62,000 nt of DNA from Adiantum capillus-veneris (GCA_014529385.2 CM043959.1:11563309-11625308); one strand, 5' to 3'. Shown: positions 44,177 through 54,051, counted from the stretch's first letter. Notes: generated from the sequence alone by a model not told the origin. Made by a program: numbers and translations.

Positions 44177-45414
44177 GTTTGTGTTGGGAATCTTCGTTGA
44201 AGTCTGATTTTGGTACCCAAAATTTTCGCGTTGCCCGCTTGGAAGGTCTTTTTGTTTGCCTTTTGTTGGTGTTCTGTCGCTTGTTTGAGTATTTTGTATG
44301 CCGTTGATAGCGCGTCTTGTTCCTTGTAGAACTTGTTGGTTGAGGTGGGTAGGTCCAGGCTGTTACTTTAGGATTTTTGGCCCAAACATTAGTGTTTCCT
44401 TGGAAGTAGCCTTGAGCAATGATCGACTCATTTGATGCTATCCACCCTGTCACCCTTTGTTGTTGTGGTTGAACCCGTGTTTCATGTATCCAAATGGGTC
44501 TTTGACTTGGATGTGCTCTTTGGATACCAACACCTGCTCGACATTCTTCGGATTTTTTTGGATGCTTTTTTGTGATGGAAACTTTGGTTTGATAGACTTT
44601 TTGCTTTGGTTTCCATTTCATTGTTGATGGTGTGGTTCTTGACGTAGAGGCTTCGTGGAAAATTTGATGGAAGCTCGTTGAAGGTAAAGTCGTCTGGCGA
44701 GGTTGATATACTTCAATGTTTACCTTTGCTTTACCTTTTTCCGCGATGGTTGGCGATTTCTTCTCTGCATGGATTTGAGAAGCTTCATGGAGTCTTACAG
44801 TTATTGTTGTTGAAGATTTTGATTGCTGTGGAAAGAAGATGTTCCTCTAGCTTTCTGTCAGGACCAGACTCTCTTTGATATGATGGGAGTTGATTATGTG
44901 GAAAGTATCTTTATACTTCCCGGTGTTCAATTTGAGTACAGCTTCTGCCACTCCAAAGCTAGGAATTGGCATTTTTGAACTTGTGTAAACTGTTTCTTCT
45001 AGCTCATTGATTGGTGGCTTTCCCATCATGATCCACGTTCCATAAGTCATTAGATTCTTTGTTGCTTCTGGATCTATTGCGGCCGAACATGTAACCTTGA
45101 CCCCTGTTTGTCCGCATAAATTGAATTTGATCATTGTAGGAGATAGTCCATCTTCTTGCTTGTCCCTGTTCTTCTTTTGATCTTGCGTTTGTTGAAGATT
45201 TTCCGTTGAACTTGGAAACTTTTCTCCTTCATCTACTTTCATTTGCACTTTTTCTGGAGTCGGCTTCTTTGAAACAGCTTTTGTTGTTTCCTCAGGTATG
45301 TCAATAATGACATATTCTTGTGGTTGCTCTGCTTTCTTCATGTGCACTTTGGCATCACACTCCATGACGTTGCTATCTGTTTCACCTTTTCTGCTTTCAC
45401 ACTCACAAATCTCG

Positions 45415-48400
45415 TTAGCTTCCTTCAACACCTTTATCGTAACTTACGGGAGTTATATCATACCCTTCCTCATCACAAGATTTAGTCGGGGTCACCTCAT
45501 TCACACACACATCAAGAGTCGCCAGTATTTGATCCCATCCAAAGGGTTCAAATAATTTCTTTGGAAAGGGTTCCGGTATGTAAGATTCATCGTCCATTGA
45601 TCTTTTTAAGATGCAATCCTGCTTCACTGAGCTTCCACACTTCGAAGCACCACACATCCAAAGTTCTTGTTTGGTTTGTAGCCACGCATGTATCTCTTTC
45701 CCATTGACTATAGTAGAGTCAATTTCTTCTATAGGAGTTCTATTCACATCTCTATAGCTATTGTCTTTTATGCTTATTTTTGTGGTGATCTTTTTATGTC
45801 TCAAGTAGATATAGTCATAGCCCCAATCTTGAACCATCTTAAGTTGACGCATGAAAGGTCTTCCTAAAATGATATCAAAATTGTTCCCTTTTCCAAAATC
45901 TACTATTGCAAATGTATGTTCATATTCAATTCCACAAGAAGTCACAATAATTTGCTCTAGGATACCCATAGCTTTTTCCGTGTATCCATCTGCAAGTTGC
46001 AACTTCATTCTAGTTTTCCTAAGCGCTGGTCTACCCCATTTTTCCCAAATGTCTTTTGTGGCTATGGCTACTCCAGCCCCACTATCAAGTATAGCCAATG
46101 TTTTAACTCCTTTGTATTCCACAGGTAAGGTGGTGTTTCCTTCTTCTCCTTTGCAATATCCCCCCACCTTGTTTATTGGCACAGGTTTAGCGTTTGCACT
46201 TTCTTGTTGAGTCTTGTTTGATTGTTCATTTGAGGGTAGATCTTGAAGAGGTATCTTTAATCCCATCTTTCCCAAATTGTTGCCTACTTCATCCCATACA
46301 TGTGGTCTAATCTTAAGCAGTTCAGATAGAGTAATGGTGAAATGTATTGGAGCTGACATCAACTCTTGCATACTCTTTGTATCCATCATCTTGGATATGG
46401 ATTTCCTCTGAGATGGCACCACTCTAGTCTTTGAGTCTGCCTCATGTTCTCCTATGTATGAGGGTAAGGTCTTCAAGGACTCTGGTTTGCTTTCAATTGA
46501 AACTTCTGTCGCTACATCTCTATTTAGAGATTGAATGTCTCCCTGATAGACTTCATGCCCTGTATTGACCTCAGTTATGGGTGCAGATTGGAAAGTCGCA
46601 CTTCCATCTTTTTCACTTCTAATTGCTTCCCACAATTCATTTGGCCATGGCTCATCTATCTCTGGGATAGGTGCCATAAGTTGTGATCTTGACCTTGCAT
46701 CATTAGTGGTGTTGGCCACTACTTGATCATCTAATTGAATTTCTAGGTTGTTGGTTTCTTGTGTTGCAGTCTTTGCTTGCACATCCTTTCGTGATTCTAG
46801 CTCAATGTTTCTTTGAGTTAATGTTTCAACAACCTTTGCCTTAGGCATTTCAAATCCAACACTTTTTGGTTTTGTTTCTGGAGGTGGAATTGGTGCTTCA
46901 GGCTCCATCATTGCCTGTGCAATTTTTACCAGTTCCTTACACATTTTCAACCTCTCAGTCTCTACCTCAGCATGAGGATATTTCATCCCTCGTTGCTCTA
47001 GGGTTTGTTTGGGTTTCAATCTAGCCTCATATGCTTCCAGTGCAACATCTAATGGCTCTAGGACTTTGTCTACCAACACAGATCCTCCGGAAGACGCCTT
47101 CCTTGGTTTCTTATCGCTCACCATCGTTTTTTTTTCCCGTTCTTGTTTTAATTGCTCCTTTGTCTCTTGTAATTCTGTTTGTTGTGCAGTTTGATTTGTA
47201 ATTGTTTTTGATTTAATTCTGTCTCTTTTGGCTATCCAGGATTTTCTCCCAATCCTCACTGACACACTAGTTGTTTCCCCGTGTTTGGGTTGTTGATATT
47301 TCTCCTCATTAGCTTGGTCCTCAGCAATTTCTTTTGCTTGGGCTCTAGTCACTACCTTCATAGGAATTCTGGGTTCTGCCTCTGATCCACTTGGAGAAGG
47401 TAACACTCCCAAAACATTCATTGTTGTTTTCCCATGTTTATTTGGGTGTTTTGGACAATTTGGAACAACGTGTGTAATGGCACACTCCAAACAATATCCA
47501 ATTATCTCTACACGAGAACAACTCTTGGCCCAATGATTACCTCCACACTTGTAGCATGGTCCATCATGTTGAGTCACTGGTGGCACAATTGATGGTTGTT
47601 TTTGCTTAGCCAGAATGGTCTCTGGTCTACGCTCTTGATTGGCTATGAACATCAGAGTGTCCTCATTCAATGGATAGATTTTTATCATAGGTTCTTGCCC
47701 TAGCCTAGGTTGTGATACCTCAGCTCTTTGTAAAGCCCTTGATACAACCCTATTTTGAACTAATGGATGATTTGGTAACGGCATTTGTTTTTCTATTTGA
47801 TGTCCAAATATTATCCCCCTCGTGTAGGTTTGATTATAGTAGCACTCACTCATCTCATGATTGGTCCATTTTTTCTCAATGGCACACCATTTTATTCGTT
47901 GTGCTACTTGTGTTGCTAGCTCATCTAGGTTGGTCATTAATTGAGACATAACCACTTGCATTGTGTTGGTTTCACTAGATGCTAAAGGAGCATTATCCAT
48001 AGTGATCTTTGTATCACCAATTTCCTCGCCATAGGCTTTACAATTGTCAACTAGGTATAACGCTTCTCTCGTGACTTGTTCAAAGGAAGTACATCCCTTT
48101 AAGTGCAAATCTTTTTTGAGAGTTTCATTTTTCAAACCCTCTATGAAGAGAATTGATAATCTTTCATCCTGTGGTAACTCGCGTTCCGGACATCTCTCTA
48201 TATATTGTTTGAAGCGTAGCGATGCTTCCTTCACTCTCTCATCTTCTTTTTGCTTGAATGCATAGATTTGGGACACTGTGTTATGCTTGATTCCCCTTTT
48301 AGAGAACTCCACAACAAATTCTTGCAATAGTTGTTCAACGTTTGAGAAGGCATTTTTGTCTAGCGGTTGGAACCAATTCAATGCTATCCCTTCCAAGGTT

Positions 48401-49245
48401 AAACCAAATCCCTCATACTGTGTATGAAAATAAAATACTTGTTCGGCTCTTAACACTTGTTTGAACAAGGATGCATGTACGTATGGATCCCTTAATCCAT
48501 CATACTTCTTCTTGACACATTTGGCCAATTGATATGGTCTCATTGGTTTTGGTTCAACCATGTATCTTAGCGTGTTGGGGTCTCTCACAAAGACATCCCT
48601 CATTCCTTCTTCTCGTCTTGGAGCAAATCCTGGTGGAATCCCCTTTGATATGCGCTCTGGCATCGTTTTTGGCTGAAAGTAAGTAGGAATCGGAGTACCC
48701 TTGTATATGTATCTCTCTAAGTCAATTGGATTGACAAGTTTGTACTCTCTTCCATACTTATCTACCATTAAAACTTGCACTCCATTGGCATCTGTATATG
48801 TGAATGCATAGAGGTTCTTATGGGTTGTCAACTCCCTGGCATTGGGCTCTACACACCTGTAGAAGATGTATGGATCCCCGTTTGTGAATCTATATAATCC
48901 CTCATGAGTGTAATCTGTAAGAACTCTCTTGGATTCATTGGCTTTGATGAATCTCACCTTGGGTTTGTTGATTAGAGGATGCTTCTCCTCTAAGTCTCCA
49001 ACAATTTCCACTTTTGCTCTTTCAAACTCCTGCATTTTAGTTGATTGGTTTGGCTTCCAGTGAGCTACATGATCACTTGAAAAATATCCATGAGCCATGC
49101 CTTGAGGTTTGGCTTGATATGATTGATAAGCTTGATGGTCTTGTCTCCACCCTCTTGTTATAGGTGTTGCAGTATTTCTGGCTGTTTGTGTAGGTGGCAT
49201 AGCTTTGAGTTGAGTGGGAAACCCTAATGATGGGTGAGTTGTCAT
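45415..49245 (-). CDS. Element G Gag-protease polyprotein (1276 aa, intact)
   Basis: The only long intact gene in the window. Residues 1-60 are Gln/Thr-rich. Residues about 90-260 hold an unassigned domain (FTNGDPYIFYRCVE, YAFTYTDANGVQVLMVDKYG). Residues about 270-400 are a retrotransposon capsid: GIALNWFQPLDKNAFSNVEQLLQEF, QKEDERVKEASLRFKQYIERCP, SILFIEGLKN. Residues about 560-605 are zinc knuckles (CYKCGGNHWAKSC, and a second CLECAITHVVPNC). A coiled-coil-prone stretch is at about 690-715 (LQETKEQLKQEREKK). Protease at about 1040-1140: LAILDSGAGVAIAT (Asp about 1054), FAIVDFGKGNNFDIILGRPFM. Known roles: Gag packages the RNA, protease matures Gag. The gene ends 17 bp after the second gene's frame opens. 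ATG at 49245 follows a 3-kb leader. Confidence 0.85.
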   Translation of the reverse strand: MTTHPSLGFPTQLKAMPPTQTARNTATPITRGWRQDHQAYQSYQAKPQGMAHGYFSSDHVAHWKPNQSTKMQEFERAKVEIVGDLEEKHPLINKPKVRFIKANESKRVLTDYTHEGLYRFTNGDPYIFYRCVEPNARELTTHKNLYAFTYTDANGVQVLMVDKYGREYKLVNPIDLERYIYKGTPIPTYFQPKTMPERISKGIPPGFAPRREEGMRDVFVRDPNTLRYMVEPKPMRPYQLAKCVKKKYDGLRDPYVHASLFKQVLRAEQVFYFHTQYEGFGLTLEGIALNWFQPLDKNAFSNVEQLLQEFVVEFSKRGIKHNTVSQIYAFKQKEDERVKEASLRFKQYIERCPERELPQDERLSILFIEGLKNETLKKDLHLKGCTSFEQVTREALYLVDNCKAYGEEIGDTKITMDNAPLASSETNTMQVVMSQLMTNLDELATQVAQRIKWCAIEKKWTNHEMSECYYNQTYTRGIIFGHQIEKQMPLPNHPLVQNRVVSRALQRAEVSQPRLGQEPMIKIYPLNEDTLMFIANQERRPETILAKQKQPSIVPPVTQHDGPCYKCGGNHWAKSCSRVEIIGYCLECAITHVVPNCPKHPNKHGKTTMNVLGVLPSPSGSEAEPRIPMKVVTRAQAKEIAEDQANEEKYQQPKHGETTSVSVRIGRKSWIAKRDRIKSKTITNQTAQQTELQETKEQLKQEREKKTMVSDKKPRKASSGGSVLVDKVLEPLDVALEAYEARLKPKQTLEQRGMKYPHAEVETERLKMCKELVKIAQAMMEPEAPIPPPETKPKSVGFEMPKAKVVETLTQRNIELESRKDVQAKTATQETNNLEIQLDDQVVANTTNDARSRSQLMAPIPEIDEPWPNELWEAIRSEKDGSATFQSAPITEVNTGHEVYQGDIQSLNRDVATEVSIESKPESLKTLPSYIGEHEADSKTRVVPSQRKSISKMMDTKSMQELMSAPIHFTITLSELLKIRPHVWDEVGNNLGKMGLKIPLQDLPSNEQSNKTQQESANAKPVPINKVGGYCKGEEGNTTLPVEYKGVKTLAILDSGAGVAIATKDIWEKWGRPALRKTRMKLQLADGYTEKAMGILEQIIVTSCGIEYEHTFAIVDFGKGNNFDIILGRPFMRQLKMVQDWGYDYIYLRHKKITTKISIKDNSYRDVNRTPIEEIDSTIVNGKEIHAWLQTKQELWMCGASKCGSSVKQDCILKRSMDDESYIPEPFPKKLFEPFGWDQILATLDVCVNEVTPTKSCDEEGYDITPVSYDKGVEGS

Positions 49246-52200
49246 GTTTAAGCCTCACTCAATACTCTCAAGATGGTCCTTGATAAGAACACCTTGGCTT
49301 AGTGCACACAATCCCTTTTTGCCCCTGGTCAAGTCTCTAAAAAGTCAGGAATTTGTGACTTTTTTGGTCTCTGGAAATTGGTCTTGGGGTACCCTAAAAG
49401 TTTGGATTTAGGAAACCTAGTAAAATTCAGCTCTAAAACCAAAACCAAGCTGTGTGTGCTATTGCCCGCAATCTTTCTTCCTAGCTATACCTGACTCAAT
49501 TTGGAGTTGCCTATCAAAAGTTAGAGCACTTTTAGTGAAGTGCACTTGAAACAACACTCAAAACAGTTTCAGGATCAGGACACAAAGAGATTTTGTGCTT
49601 GTATCTTGGATTCCAGACGGTATTTTTCACTCAAACTTGAGATTTGGGATGTACTCAAGTAGGTCTACAAACTTATGAAGTCAGATACCCCCAATATGTA
49701 GAGGTACACTGATCGCGATCGTTGACCCCATGTCACAGATTTGGAAGATTTTTGCACAGTAGCTAGCCCTTGATGTCTTGATACCAAGTGTCTTTGTATT
49801 TTTGAATTTGGAGATGTTTTCCGCGATGAAAACCCAAATCCCAGGTGGTTCTGCGGTTATTGGCTTGATTGTGTAAATGGGACTTGACCACTTTCTTTTG
49901 CTTTTTTGACCTTGCTCCTTTTGGAAAATATGTTGCACTAGATGTCAACTACCTACTCATAAATTTTCAGTCCAAAATGTCACTGGGGTACACCAATCGC
50001 GATCGTAGTTCCAGCTCCTTTTTGCATGAAATTTTAGGAGTTGATAGACAAGGGTATGAATAGTCTATTCCCAAACCCACTTTGCATTTGGATCACAAAA
50101 ACTTGAATTTTCTCAAAATTTTGGTATGAAGGATCAGTGATTAGTGTTTGCCCTATTTGACAACTGTCTTTTGGTTTTTTGACCCTGGTTCTTTTGAGAA
50201 AGTTGTTTGTCTAGTTATCAACTACCTACTCACCAAGTCTCAACTCAAAATGTCAGTATGGTATACCGATCGCGATCGTAGTTTGGAGCCCAAATTGGAT
50301 GAAACTTGTGGATATGGTAGACAATGATGTATACAGTCTACTCCCCAAATCTTTTTGAATTTGGACAAGAAAAAGTCATGTTTTCACCAGATCTTGGTCT
50401 GCTTTAGTGGTTTCCTGACCATGATTGTCTGCTTTTTTTGGCTATTTTGGTGATTTTTTTTTGAATTTTAAAAACTCCTGGTATCTTATATAACCTAGGT
50501 GTATGTGTGGGTAAAGTCTGGTCAAAATCTAGGACTGAGGTACACCGATCGCGATCGTAGTTTGGAGCCCAAATTGGATGAGACTTCACCAGCTTGTTCA
50601 CTAGGCTATTTTAAGACTACCTGCCAGACACTTTTGTATTTGGACTCAAAAAAGTCAAGAATTTACAGTTTCTTGGTTTGAAGTGCCTGATTTTTCAATT
50701 TTATCAGTTTAACTTGATTTTGGTGTTTGTTTTGGGAAATGAAAGCTACTTGGGATTGTCCTGTGTACAGGCTATCCCTCTGTATGGTTTCTTCGCAGTT
50801 TCGATGTGTTTTGGTCTACTGAAAGTCAATTTCTATGCCAGTTTAGCAGTTTTTTACTTGGATTTGTATTCAGTGGTTTTGATCAGTTTATTGTGGTTTT
50901 TGACCATAGGTCCTTTAGAATTTTATGTTTGTATACACTTGAGGATCCCATAGATGAAATCTGGTCAAAATCTGGCACTTAGGTACACCGATCGCGATCG
51001 TAGTTTGGAGCCCAAATTAGACCAAATTTGGCATGCTTGTAGACACTGATGTTTTAAGGCTATCCCCAAAGTCTTTTTGCATTTGGATCAGTGTCTTTTT
51101 GCATTTTTTATCCTTGATTTTTGATGTTTTTGGGTGTGGTTGTTTTAGACAAACTTGTTCAGAATACTATCAGGAAGGCACATGTCAAATCTTGTACAAT
51201 TCTGGCACTGAGGTACACCGATCGCGATCGTAGTACAGAGGCCAAATCAGACCAATTTTGGTGTGCTTGTAGACACAGGTGTTCTAAGGCTATTCCCCAA
51301 GTCACTTTGCATTTGGATCACTAAAAGCCAAGATTTTGCACTTTCTGGGTCTGTCAAGCTGGCTTTGTCCAAGTGGCCTAATTTTCTTATTTTTTGATGT
51401 TTTTGGGTGTGGTTGCTTTAGACAAACTTATTAAGAATCTTATCAGGAAGGAACATGTCAAATCTTGTACAGTTCTGACATTGAGGTACACCGATCGCGA
51501 TCGTAGTACAGAGGCCAAATCAGACCTGTTTTGGTGTGCTTGTAGACACAAGTGTTCTAAGGCTATTCCCCAAGTCACTTTGCATTTGGATCACTAAAAG
51601 CCAAGATTTTGCACTTTCTGGGTCTGTCAAGCTGGTTTTGTCCAAGTGGCCTAATTTTCTTGTTTTTTGATGTTTCTGGGTGTGGTTGCTTTAGACAAAC
51701 TTGTTTAGAATCTTATCAAGAAGGCACATGTCAAATCTTGTACAGTTCTGACACTGAGGTACACCGATCGCGATCGTAGTACTAGAGCCAAATCTGATGA
51801 AATTTTACAGGCTCTCTCTGACAAGTATTTCCCAGTGTTTGGTGCTACCACTTTGTAATTTGAATCAATTTCAGCTCTGTTTGGTCAGATTTTCTAATTT
51901 CAGAGTCTTATGGCCCTTTTGCCAAAGTTATGGTTTTTTTGGTTTTTTGGCTCTGACTTTTGCCCCAAATTTGACTGGAATGTGATTTACTTATCCTACT
52001 TCTAAGTACAGAAATGAAAAAACATAAGAAAATGAATCAAACAAAACAAACAGGATAAAAAACGGATGATGGATCAGTACTCAATCGATACAAAGAAATT
52101 TGAAGAGAAAAAATGCTTAAAGCAACCTCGCTCATAACTCCCTATATCTCTCAAGAGTATATCTAGCCAGTCCCCTGACCCTAGACTCCACTAAGCACTA

Positions 52201-52303
52201 AACCCCTGTCTAGATGCTTCACTGAAATGTAAATGGAATGGAAATTATCTTTTGGAACAATAAGAAAACTCTGAATACGCACTCGGTCACTCATCACCTA
52301 AGA
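49246..52303 (-). other. Element G long untranslated leader with palindrome-bearing tandem repeats
   Basis: About 3.06 kb without a supported gene. From 49700 to about 51850 it is a decayed tandem array with a unit of about 273 bp. Each unit contains GGTACACCGATCGCGATCGTAGT, followed by (T/C)AGA or TTGGAGCCCAAAT and later TTTGCATTTGGATCA. The last three units (51219, 51492, 51765) are nearly identical and precisely 273 bp apart. Short frames in the units are not conserved as proteins. Confidence 0.8.
49710..51776. repeat. Eight copies of the 12-bp palindrome CGATCGCGATCG
   Basis: Positions: 49710-49721 (TGATCGCGATCG), 49994-50005 (CAATCGCGATCG), then exact copies at 50267-50278, 50546-50557, 50989-51000, 51219-51230, 51492-51503 and 51765-51776. 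Start-to-start distances are 284, 273, 279, 443, 230, 273 and 273 bp. Flanking GGTACAC...TAG is also conserved. Two relatives lie in the LTRs (41733-41744, 52646-52657). Confidence 0.95.
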
Positions 52304-52321
52304 TTCATTCCCTGGCAACGG
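52304..52321 (-). promoter_or_regulatory. Element G primer binding site, 5' edge damaged
   Basis: The minus strand reads GGCGCCGTTGCCAGGGAATG next to the LTR. It resembles the TGGCGCCGTTGCC(G/A)GGGA primer site of Athila/Tat-type gypsy elements, but the initial T is missing and the LTR end is fused to it. Confidence 0.7.
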
Positions 52322-53252
52322 CGCCGCGACGGACGTCCATAGCATAGCCCTCAAGCATCAACATAAAATTATCGATACAGGGGAAGCGACTCGGATGAGG
52401 CATGGAAACTCACTAGGGTGTCAATCCTAATGAAGTGAACTCGAAGAGATGCAACTACTAACTCTACAAGCAAATCAAACACACTAAAGCCAAGTAATCT
52501 GCCTATGTCCTTCTACACAGCTCTACAGTCATCACGCCCGTTTACCATGCAAATCATATCGGAATCGCACGAAGCTTGAAGGGAAGCTACAGGGGACTAT
52601 CAAGAACATACCCTATCACTGTCACAGCATTCTGGAGAGGTACAAAGATCGCAATCGTTCGTCCCATAGTACACAAAAACAGTAAACGGATGATCCTAAA
52701 GGGTCGTTTTTGGGTCCCTAAAGCCTCTCCTCGGGTCAAAACAACATAAAATACGCATATAAACACTCAAAACAACGATTTAAGGCCTAAACGGATGCGT
52801 TTGAAACCTTCACCGAATCTTGAATGCTTACACTTGAATGAAAGAGCAGAGTAAGAGGAACACAATGCAAGAAACAAAACTGAATTTGGATTATCGTAGC
52901 CACAGATGCGATGATTACAAGTTGGAGCAAAGAGGTAGCTCTTTGTGCATAACGCAATAGTCACTTATCTTCCCAAAAATAATCTCCTCTTTCCCACTAA
53001 CCTTAGTGTATTATATACCTAGGGCTTTCTAAAGTGGCCGGCTGTGGCCAACTTCTCATGGACCTTTACATACATCATTGGAAAAATTACATCGTTGACT
53101 TAGACTTGACATAGACGATTGACATTAGGCTTTTACAGGGTTTGATGTATTCAACATCGGAAAATAATGTGACCACATCAAAACTTTGGCCGACTGACCC
53201 AGCTGACGCCTTGGCTAGGTGGGCACTTGTATGTTGTTATCACCTCCAAACA
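52322..53252 (-). repeat. Element G 5' LTR
   Basis: Starts TGTTTGGAGGTGATAAC on the minus strand (53252) and runs to GTCGCGGCG (52322), lacking the terminal ACCCGCAAACA of the other LTR. It contains a decayed palindrome at 52646-52657 (AGATCGCAATCG). Confidence 0.9.
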
Positions 53253-53759
53253 CTCATCTTCCTTATGAATAATATTCGACTCCAGCTCTTTACGCAGCAA
53301 AGCAATTTTAGCCTCATTGCGACTTGCATAAAGACCAGCCAATATATCCCAAGCCTGTTTTGCAGATTTTGCTGAATGAATGTGAGGAACAATGGTGTGC
53401 TTCACAGACAACGCAATCAATGCATGAGCCTGCGCATCCTTTACATCCCAACAAGATTGTTCTGCCGTAGGCAAAACAACTCTAATAGCAGCAATCCTTG
53501 CAGCAAGACCTGCAACATCCTCAACATCGCCTGCATCCTCAGAACCAAGACGTACATCAATGCCCTGCACAATAGTCCAGACGCCCTTTGACACAAGAAC
53601 ATGTTGCATCATATAAGTCCACATAGGGTAATTGTCCCCATCCAAGTTGTCCTCAACAGTAAACATCTTGAAGACATCTGTGTTGTTGTTAGCCATGGTA
53701 AATGCTGCACGTGATGTGAAAACTGCCCGAAAATAGGAGAAACGGAGCAGGAACAACAC
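53178..53759 (-). pseudogene. Element C Gag, N-terminal part
   Basis: From about 53695 (MANNNTDVFKMFTVEDNLDGDNYPMWTYMMQHVLVSKGVW) through AHALIALSVKHTIVPHIHSAKSAKQAWDILAGLYASRNEAKIALLRKELES to NIIHKED, a copia Gag N-terminus (UBN2-type). At 53252 it runs into the G LTR, so the last residues of the open frame belong to G. The native start is probably the ATG at about 53695 rather than 53759. Confidence 0.85.
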
Positions 53760-54036
53760 TTGCTATATAGCACAAACTGTAGAAGACTAAAATGCACCTG
53801 TTATGCAGAAAACGGCACTAACAGAAATTCTACACAAAATGACAAAATTGCATGTGCAGACCTCCCTATAGTGGAAACGGAGGCCGAAATGAGCCTGAAT
53901 CAGAAATCTGAGCAGACTAAGCTCTTCAAGGTCTCCCAAATTATTTGTCGACCTATGACGAACGCTCGCCAAAGCTCATTGAAATCGGAGAAAGTGAGTA
54001 GGCGTGTGCTGGCTGACTAAGCCCGGGAGGACGCAA

Positions 54037-54051
54037 CCTGCTCTGATACCA
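54037..54051 (-). promoter_or_regulatory. Element C primer binding site (initiator-Met tRNA)
   Basis: The minus strand reads TGGTATCAGAGCAGG two bases after the LTR end. This is the standard plant copia primer site complementary to the 3' end of initiator methionine tRNA. Confidence 0.95.

Larger units (their letters stand above)
43415..45431 (-). pseudogene. Element G second gene: protease-like domain plus Q-G-F-Y..W-x-P-K repeats
   Basis: Open from just after a TAA at about 45440 (no nearby ATG; it overlaps the end of Gag-protease by 17 bp in a +1 frame). One TAG at 44847-44849 is followed by the same open frame to 43941. A 61-bp tandem duplication (43885-43945, 43946-44006) then shifts the frame, which otherwise continues to 43415. 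Part 1 is charged, then has FNLCGQTGVKVTCSAAIDPEA and IPSFGVAEAVLKLNTG, resembling a retropepsin-like fold with Asp-Pro-Glu in place of Asp-Ser-Gly. Part 2 is basic and Gln-rich, with repeats EAQGFYEGNTQIWLPK, AQGYFQGNTNVWAKN and KQGFYNRNHQVWIPK, and FWVPK, RWVPK. It occupies the place of pol. I do not recognise the family. Confidence 0.6.
41398..53252 (-). mobile_element. Element G: 11.85-kb LTR retrotransposon with Gag-protease but no RT/integrase
   Basis: LTRs of about 930 bp (41398-42333, 52322-53252) have TGTTTGGAGG...CAAACA ends. A 5-bp target duplication in the gag of element C (ATCAT at 41393-41397, CTCAT at 53253-53257) has one mismatch. A strong polypurine tract (42334-42348) and a damaged Athila/Tat-type primer site (52304-52321) are present. 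Coding: Gag-protease (49245-45415) and a second gene (45431-43415). Between 43415 and the polypurine tract there is only about 1 kb without known domains. I see no YXDD, RNase H or HHCC/DDE motif in it. Inferred: a non-autonomous element mobilised in trans. Confidence 0.85.

Noticed and set aside
45298-45555. Plus-strand frames inside the Gag-protease and second gene of G
   Set aside because: They are antisense shadows of well-supported minus-strand coding regions.
49710-51776. CRISPR-like array (regular palindromic repeats)
   Set aside because: The repeats are about 273 bp apart with homologous, not unique, spacers, and lie inside a plant LTR retrotransposon.
41398-53252. Endogenous pararetrovirus (caulimovirid) insertion
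   Set aside because: LTRs, target duplication, polypurine tract and primer site show an LTR retrotransposon; no movement protein or RT motif was seen.
41398-53252. Ordinary Athila/Ogre copy with full pol
   Set aside because: The primer site is similar, but no RT, RNase H or integrase motif was found on either strand between the LTRs.
54037-54051. tRNA gene
   Set aside because: Only 15 bases complementary to the initiator-Met tRNA end are present, at the place of a primer site; no cloverleaf.
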